10,393 nucleotides of DNA from RYN-431 sp036388295. GTDB taxonomy: Bacteria > Planctomycetota > Phycisphaerae > Tepidisphaerales > Tepidisphaeraceae. The notes under the pieces are model-generated. The model was not told the DNA's origin. It saw only the letters and a list, made by a program, of their open reading frames with translations, and did no database searches. Shown piece by piece: positions 6,379 to 10,393 of the stretch. The translations under genes were made by a program, and so were the position numbers. The DNA lies in NCBI GenBank assembly GCA_036388295.1, contig DASVSC010000255.1:1-10393 (forward strand). Reading direction: 5' to 3'. Every line of letters starts with the position of its first letter. The stretch's first letter is position 1.

Positions 6379-8277
6379 ATGAGCAGTTCCGCCCTCGACA
6401 CCGACTCCAATCACGCGCCCCGACCCGACGCCCTGAACCTGCTCAGCGCCGAGCGGCCCCGCAACCTGGGTTGGCTCGGCTCGGCCGGCCTACTGTTCGG
6501 CGACTGGGGCACCAGCCGGTTGTACGTGCTGGGCCTGGCCTTCCTTGTCGCCGGGCGTACCAGCTTCGTGCTGATCTGCTGCATGAGCCTGCTGATCCTG
6601 GCGGTCGCCTGGGCGTACACGCAGATCTGCCGGCTCTATCCCGAGGGCGGCGGGGTCTATTCCGCCGCCCGCGCCCGCCACCCGCTGCTGGGCGTGCTGG
6701 CGGCGCTGCTGCTGTTCGCCGACTACACCGTGACGGCGTCGCTGTCGGCCCTCGAATCGTTCCACTACTTCGGGCTGGAGAACGCAGTCGTCCACAAAGA
6801 CGCGGTCGTGGACGCCGGCAACGAGATCATCCGCAACGCCGGTCACGGCGCGCACGCCGCCGACGCGATCCCGCTGCCGTTCTACAAAACGGCCGCGTTC
6901 TGGGGCGTGATGGCGATCCTCGGCATCGGCGGCCTGAACCTGCTCGGCCCCAAGCACTCGGCCGGGCTGGCGATCGTGGTGGCGGCGGCGATGGTCTTTA
7001 TCACGCTGTTCATCACCGCCTGCGCGCTGCCGCAGATCAAATGGCAGGAGTTGCGCTTCGGCAACCTCTTTGACGTGCGGCCGGGCGACTTATGGCACGG
7101 CTTCGTCGGCATCGTGCTGGCCCTGTCGGGCGTGGAGGCCATCGCGTCGCTCACCGGCGTGATGAAAAAGCCGGTCTTCAAGACCAGCAGCCGGGCCATC
7201 TGGGTCGTGGCGCTGGAAGTGGCGCTGTTCAACATTCTGCTGGCGCTGGTGATGCTGTCGATCTACCCGCTCGACCGCCGGGAACACTCGGCCGACATGC
7301 TGGCGTACATGGCCGGCGTCTACACCGGGCCGGCCGGCGAGTGGGCCGTGCGCATCCTCGGCGGCCTGCTGCTGCTGTCGGCGGCGAACACGGCCATCGG
7401 CGCGCTGATGGGCTTGCTCTACATCATGAGCCGCGACCGCGAACTGCCACAGATTTTGCAGAAGCTCAATGCCTGGGGCGCGCCCAGCGTCGCCGCCATC
7501 GGTGCGACGTTGGTCCCGGCGATCGTGCTGTTCTTCGTCACCGACGTCGAAGGCTTGTCCCACCTGTACGCCATCGGCATCGTCGGGGCGGTGACGATCA
7601 ACTGCGTGCTGTGCGCGTTCCACCCGCGCCTGCGGCGGTTCTACCGCAAAGGCCCGATGATCCTGATCGGCCTGCTGCTGGGCGTGATCTGGGTGACGAT
7701 CGCCATCGACAAACGCTCGGCCCTGGTCTTCGTCTGCCTGGTCATGGTGATCGGCTTCTCGCTCCGTTACGCCACCCGCTGGCTGGCCGCCCGCCGGCCC
7801 AAAACCAGCCTGCTGCGCCAGGCGATTGTCGCCCAGCTCACGCCCGAAGCACTCGCCAAGCCGCGGCTGATGCTGGCCACCGCCGGCGGCAGCCAGCTGG
7901 CCGACCAGGCGTGCCAGGAGGCCAAGGCCAACGACCAGTCGCTCGTCGTTGCTTTCGTCCGCGAGCTGCAGCTGAACTACAAAGTCGAAGGCGCGGCCAC
8001 CATGACGCTCGACACCGACCCGGCCGCCCAAGCGCTGTTCGTCGACTTCCTCGAAGCCGGCCACCGCCATGGCGTGCCGATCATTCCGGCCTACGACACC
8101 GGCACGAACGCGCCGGAGATGCTGGCCGAGCTGGCGGCGATGAACGGCGTGAGCAAACTCGCCATCGGCACCAGCCGCCGCAGCACCCTGCACACGATTA
8201 TCAAAGGCAGCATCCAGCGCAAGCTGGAACAACTGCTGCCGGATGACATTGCCGTGGAAGTGATGAGCCCGAAATGA
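6379..8277 (+). CDS. APC-superfamily permease with C-terminal universal stress protein domain (KUP/KimA-like or amino-acid transporter)
   Basis: This 632-aa protein has about twelve membrane helices over residues 33-465, then a soluble domain. The first helix carries FGDWGTSRLYVLG (40-52), very like the GDIGTSPLY signature of KUP potassium transporters, but with Trp and Arg replacing Ile and Pro. YPEGGGVYSAAR (87-98) is the APC-type segment after helix two, and LSGVEAIASLTG (249-260) matches the helix-six region. Residues 495-630 form a UspA-like domain with GTSRRS (597-602) and a later GS (610-611), the usual nucleotide-binding glycine pattern. KimA-type potassium importers and several bacterial amino-acid permeases share this permease-plus-regulatory-domain layout, so potassium or an amino acid are both possible cargo. 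No strong ribosome binding site precedes the ATG. The stop overlaps the next start (ATGA), showing a two-gene unit. Confidence 0.85.
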   Translation: MSSSALDTDSNHAPRPDALNLLSAERPRNLGWLGSAGLLFGDWGTSRLYVLGLAFLVAGRTSFVLICCMSLLILAVAWAYTQICRLYPEGGGVYSAARARHPLLGVLAALLLFADYTVTASLSALESFHYFGLENAVVHKDAVVDAGNEIIRNAGHGAHAADAIPLPFYKTAAFWGVMAILGIGGLNLLGPKHSAGLAIVVAAAMVFITLFITACALPQIKWQELRFGNLFDVRPGDLWHGFVGIVLALSGVEAIASLTGVMKKPVFKTSSRAIWVVALEVALFNILLALVMLSIYPLDRREHSADMLAYMAGVYTGPAGEWAVRILGGLLLLSAANTAIGALMGLLYIMSRDRELPQILQKLNAWGAPSVAAIGATLVPAIVLFFVTDVEGLSHLYAIGIVGAVTINCVLCAFHPRLRRFYRKGPMILIGLLLGVIWVTIAIDKRSALVFVCLVMVIGFSLRYATRWLAARRPKTSLLRQAIVAQLTPEALAKPRLMLATAGGSQLADQACQEAKANDQSLVVAFVRELQLNYKVEGAATMTLDTDPAAQALFVDFLEAGHRHGVPIIPAYDTGTNAPEMLAELAAMNGVSKLAIGTSRRSTLHTIIKGSIQRKLEQLLPDDIAVEVMSPK

Positions 8278-8810
8278 GCGAACCCGACCCGCGTGATCCC
8301 GTCGTTCCCTATTCGCAACGTCCGGCCCCGTCGCCGGCCACGGCCGGCTTCGGCGTCAGCGCGGCCATCTCCGGACTGGTCGGCGTCGTGTTCTTGATGC
8401 TCGGCGCACGCTTCGGCCGCTGGCTGGCCGCGGTGCTGACGGGCCGGCCGTTCGACACCCAAGTGACCTGGTCGCAAGGCCCGCGCACCGGGCAGCCGGT
8501 GGAATATCTGGACCTCGCGTACGGCGCGGCCTGGTACGACGCCGGCCTGTTCGCCACGGGCGTCGTCCTCGTGCTGGAAGCGATCCTTTACGGCCTTGCG
8601 CTGATGCGCCCCACGCGAGTCCGGCCAGTGCTGGCGGCCATTTTCGCGCTCGCGGTTCTCGGTTGTGTCGCCAACGGCTTGTCGGCGGTGATGCAACTGC
8701 GGACGGGCTTCAATCAACCGCTGTTCGCCGTGATCGGCTTTGCGGTCTGCCTGATGTCGGCGTTCTCGGCCAGGCAGCGGTTGCGCGAGTTCACGCCGCT
8801 GGCGGTCTGA
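8274..8810 (+). CDS. Small four-helix membrane protein of unknown function
   Basis: This 178-aa protein is not recognised. Residues 1-24 are polar and proline-rich. Membrane helices are likely near 26-46, 86-110, 117-140 and 147-165, with a soluble loop of about 40 residues (47-85) after the first helix containing WSQGPRTGQPVEYLDL. The C-terminus is short and basic. Its ATG overlaps the permease stop by 4 nt, so it is probably translated by coupling with the permease and may be a partner or regulator; that link is inferred from position only. No catalytic motif is visible. Confidence 0.75.
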   Translation: MSEPDPRDPVVPYSQRPAPSPATAGFGVSAAISGLVGVVFLMLGARFGRWLAAVLTGRPFDTQVTWSQGPRTGQPVEYLDLAYGAAWYDAGLFATGVVLVLEAILYGLALMRPTRVRPVLAAIFALAVLGCVANGLSAVMQLRTGFNQPLFAVIGFAVCLMSAFSARQRLREFTPLAV

Positions 8811-8813
8811 AAC

Positions 8814-8869
8814 ATCCGGTTCCTCCCGGATATTCCGCGACAGGGAGCAAGAGCGCCGCTGGCGTTATT
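8814..8869 (+). terminator. Weak hairpins between convergent genes
   Basis: Two small hairpins occupy the junction of the converging plus and minus genes: ATCCGG/CCGGAT (8814-8819 and 8826-8831, 6-nt loop) and AGCGCC/GGCGTT (8852-8857 and 8861-8866, 3-nt loop), the latter followed by ATTCTT. Position fits termination, but the stems are short and there is no strong U-run. Confidence 0.28.
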
Positions 8870-9749
8870 CTTCCGCCCCCACCGTCATCCGCACCGCCCA
8901 ATCCACCCGCCCGCCCGGCCCGACGCGGCCGGCGGAGCCGTCGGCGATGCTGCGGCGCAAATCGTCGCTTCGTGACGTCGTCGGCTGCAGGGCGACGTGG
9001 CGGTGCCCTTCCCAGCCGCCGCTGTTGATCCAGACGCCCCAGTAGGCGCTCACGTCGGTGTCGGACGAAAACGATACGTCCAGCCGGCGTTGCCGCTGCG
9101 GGTAGGCAACGCGCGCGGTGGCGGCGATCGGGTCGGCCGTGAACCGCTTCCAGGCCTGTCCGGCCGGCAGTTCATCGCTGCGCGTGAAGCTGGTCGCCAG
9201 GTCGAGTGTCGGCCAAACGGTTTCGCCGTCGCCGTTGCCGTCGCGCAGATGGGCCGTCGTCCCCAGGTCGATCGTCAGCGGCGACACGGTCGACAACAGC
9301 GCGTGCAGCGACCAGCCGAAACGGAACTCGAACGGGGCGAGGTTGATCAACGTGTACTCGGCCACCACGGCCGGGCCTTCGAGAAACAGCTTGCGGGTCA
9401 GGCGGTAGCCGAACCGCAGGCCGTGCCAGACGACCGTGATGCCGTCGCGCGTGGGGACGGCCGTGGTGGGCAGCGCCCAGAGTTCGCCGTGGTCGGGCAC
9501 CTGCACGTTCTCGTACGGGTGCAGCGGGTACGTGCCGCTGTCGACGCCGGGGAAACATTCGTCCCACCCGGCGAACCAGCCGTTGGCGTAGGTCGTGCCG
9601 TACTGGCAGCGCGTGGGCATTTCGAGCGGGAAGGAAAACATCAGCTCGTGCCCGTCGGCCTTGTCGACCATGGAACTGACTTTGCCGCCGAACTGCGGCC
9701 AGACTTCAAGGCGAAGCGCTTCGTTCTCGATCGTAACGGGCACGGTCAT
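8865..9749 (-). CDS. Aldose 1-epimerase-like (galactose mutarotase fold) protein
   Basis: This 294-aa protein resembles the aldose-1-epimerase/mutarotase beta-sandwich family, which interconverts sugar anomers or binds sugar-like ligands. Visible features are the N-terminal LEVWPQFGGKVSSMVDK (14-30), which matches the family's opening strands, GWDECFPGVDSG (61-72), PDHGELWALP (85-94), EYTLINLAPFEFRFGWSLHA (131-150) with His149, and a C-terminal GGWEGHRHVALQPTT. The catalytic His/Glu pair of true mutarotases cannot be assigned with certainty, so a non-classical relative is possible. No signal peptide is seen. The start at 9747-9749 is preceded by GGAGG (9755-9759, 5-nt spacing). A further open stretch to 9893 has no such support and is intergenic in style. 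It converges on the permease unit. Confidence 0.78.
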   Translation of the reverse strand: MTVPVTIENEALRLEVWPQFGGKVSSMVDKADGHELMFSFPLEMPTRCQYGTTYANGWFAGWDECFPGVDSGTYPLHPYENVQVPDHGELWALPTTAVPTRDGITVVWHGLRFGYRLTRKLFLEGPAVVAEYTLINLAPFEFRFGWSLHALLSTVSPLTIDLGTTAHLRDGNGDGETVWPTLDLATSFTRSDELPAGQAWKRFTADPIAATARVAYPQRQRRLDVSFSSDTDVSAYWGVWINSGGWEGHRHVALQPTTSRSDDLRRSIADGSAGRVGPGGRVDWAVRMTVGAEE

Positions 9750-9914
9750 GCCATCCTCCGGGTGCGGGTGGACGCATGGTAGGACCGATGCGCCGGCGGA
9801 CAAGCCGGAGACACGCCGTCGCAACCGAACGCGTCCTCCCGAACTGAAAGTATGAAGGCGCGCCTCAGAATCGTCGCTAGGCCGTCGCACCATACGACAG
9901 TTGTGGGCTACGGC
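9750..9914 (-). other. Intergenic region upstream of the epimerase-like gene
   Basis: No gene is seen here. The minus strand holds the epimerase ribosome binding site (9755-9759) and a weak promoter-like pair, TTGTCC (9798-9803) and TACCAT (9776-9781) with a 16-nt spacer, four of six matches each. The -35-like box sits in the loop of a small CCGGC/GCCGG hairpin (9793-9797 and 9804-9808). Confidence 0.35.
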
Positions 9915-10393
9915 CTACGGCACTTCGTCAAACGACGGCGCGGTCGCCGGGGCCGTCGCGGGCCGGGTGGCGGGCGCGGTGGCCGTTGCCGGATCGGCCG
10001 CCGGGGCAGGGACGATGAAAATCACCAGGTCGCCAACCGGCGTAGCGACGGGCGACGCTGCGGCGGGCGGGGCATTCACAAGCGATTCGGGCCGCGTAGC
10101 GGGAACGGTCGACGGAACCGTGGCCGGCGGCGTCAGGCGGGCGTCACGGAGCGTGAGCGAATCCGCCGGCGCGGTGGCCGGCTGAGAAGCGGCAGTAGCG
10201 AAGGGAACGACCTCGGGCCGCAAGCGTCGGCGTGCCTGCTGACGGCCGGGGCGCTGACGGTCGAGCGACTGCTGGATCGCCTCGATCTCAGCGAGCGACA
10301 CGCGGCGGACAACGATCGGCCGGCCCGACACGGCGGCCTCGGCGGGTAGTTCGCCGTCGCGCAGCAACTGGTCGCTCAGGCCTTGCGCCGTTA
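9915..10393 (-). CDS. C-terminal part of an unrecognised protein with an Ala/Pro/Thr-rich tail, cut by the window edge
   Basis: The reading frame is open from the right edge to a TAG at 9915-9917, giving at least 158 residues; the true start lies beyond the window. The first visible part (GRPIVVRRVSLAEIEAIQQS and surroundings) looks like a folded or helical segment. It is followed by a basic stretch (RQRPGRQQARRRLRP), then a long low-complexity region rich in Ala, Pro and Thr with repeated ATAPATRP-type words. A short hydrophobic patch (GDLVIFIVPAPA) interrupts it. Tails like this are frequent in planctomycete surface or regulatory proteins, which is only a general impression. I cannot assign a function. 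The next gene on the same strand begins 165 nt downstream. Confidence 0.6.
   Translation of the reverse strand, partial: TAQGLSDQLLRDGELPAEAAVSGRPIVVRRVSLAEIEAIQQSLDRQRPGRQQARRRLRPEVVPFATAASQPATAPADSLTLRDARLTPPATVPSTVPATRPESLVNAPPAAASPVATPVGDLVIFIVPAPAADPATATAPATRPATAPATAPSFDEVP

Noticed and set aside
7090..8246. Long frames of about 380 codons on both strands inside the permease gene
   Set aside because: They have Arg/Gln/His-rich or Arg/Gly-rich low-complexity translations without domains, and overlap a convincing permease with helices and a USP domain.
9750..9893. N-terminal extension of the epimerase-like protein
   Set aside because: A strong GGAGG sits just before the 9749 start, and the extra residues do not match the family.

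Overview
This is a high-GC bacterial window, roughly two-thirds G+C by eye. The dense genes, the Ala/Pro/Thr-rich low-complexity protein tail at the right edge, and the GT-C and YceI-type proteins would fit a planctomycete, possibly Phycisphaerae-like. That placement is an impression from composition and style; the window has no rRNA or other marker that proves it.

Left end (1-1141): remains of a type I-C-like CRISPR-Cas locus, read on the minus strand. A short array (two complete 31-nt repeats, a degenerate terminal repeat at 43-73 and a half repeat at 239-256) is joined directly to the 5' part of cas3. The cas3 frame keeps the whole HD nuclease domain and the helicase Walker A motif. It then runs into the half repeat, whose bases supply the stop codon. 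In the usual I-C order (cas3-cas5-cas8c-cas7-cas4-cas1-cas2-leader-array) this junction is what one deletion would leave if it removed everything from the middle of cas3 to the leader-proximal part of the array. It is the most unusual feature of the window.

Middle left (1220-5466, minus strand): three genes in transcription order. They are a HemX/CcsA-like membrane protein, glutamyl-tRNA reductase (hemA), and a large GT-C-fold membrane glycosyltransferase whose start overlaps the end of hemA. The first two belong to haem biosynthesis and cytochrome assembly. The third appears translationally coupled to hemA. A roughly 100-nt inverted repeat built from degenerate 8-mers lies between hemX and hemA.

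Middle right (5467-8810, plus strand): after a divergent intergenic region with a plausible promoter for each side and a 33-nt palindromic element come a secreted YceI-family lipocalin-like protein, an APC-superfamily permease with a C-terminal universal-stress-protein domain (KUP/KimA-like or amino-acid transporter), and a small four-helix membrane protein overlapping it by 4 nt.

Right end (8865-10393, minus strand): an aldose-1-epimerase-like protein with a clear ribosome binding site, and the C-terminal part of an unrecognised protein that continues past the window edge. No tRNA, rRNA, insertion sequence, transposase or cas1/cas2/cas5/cas7/cas8 gene was seen in the window.
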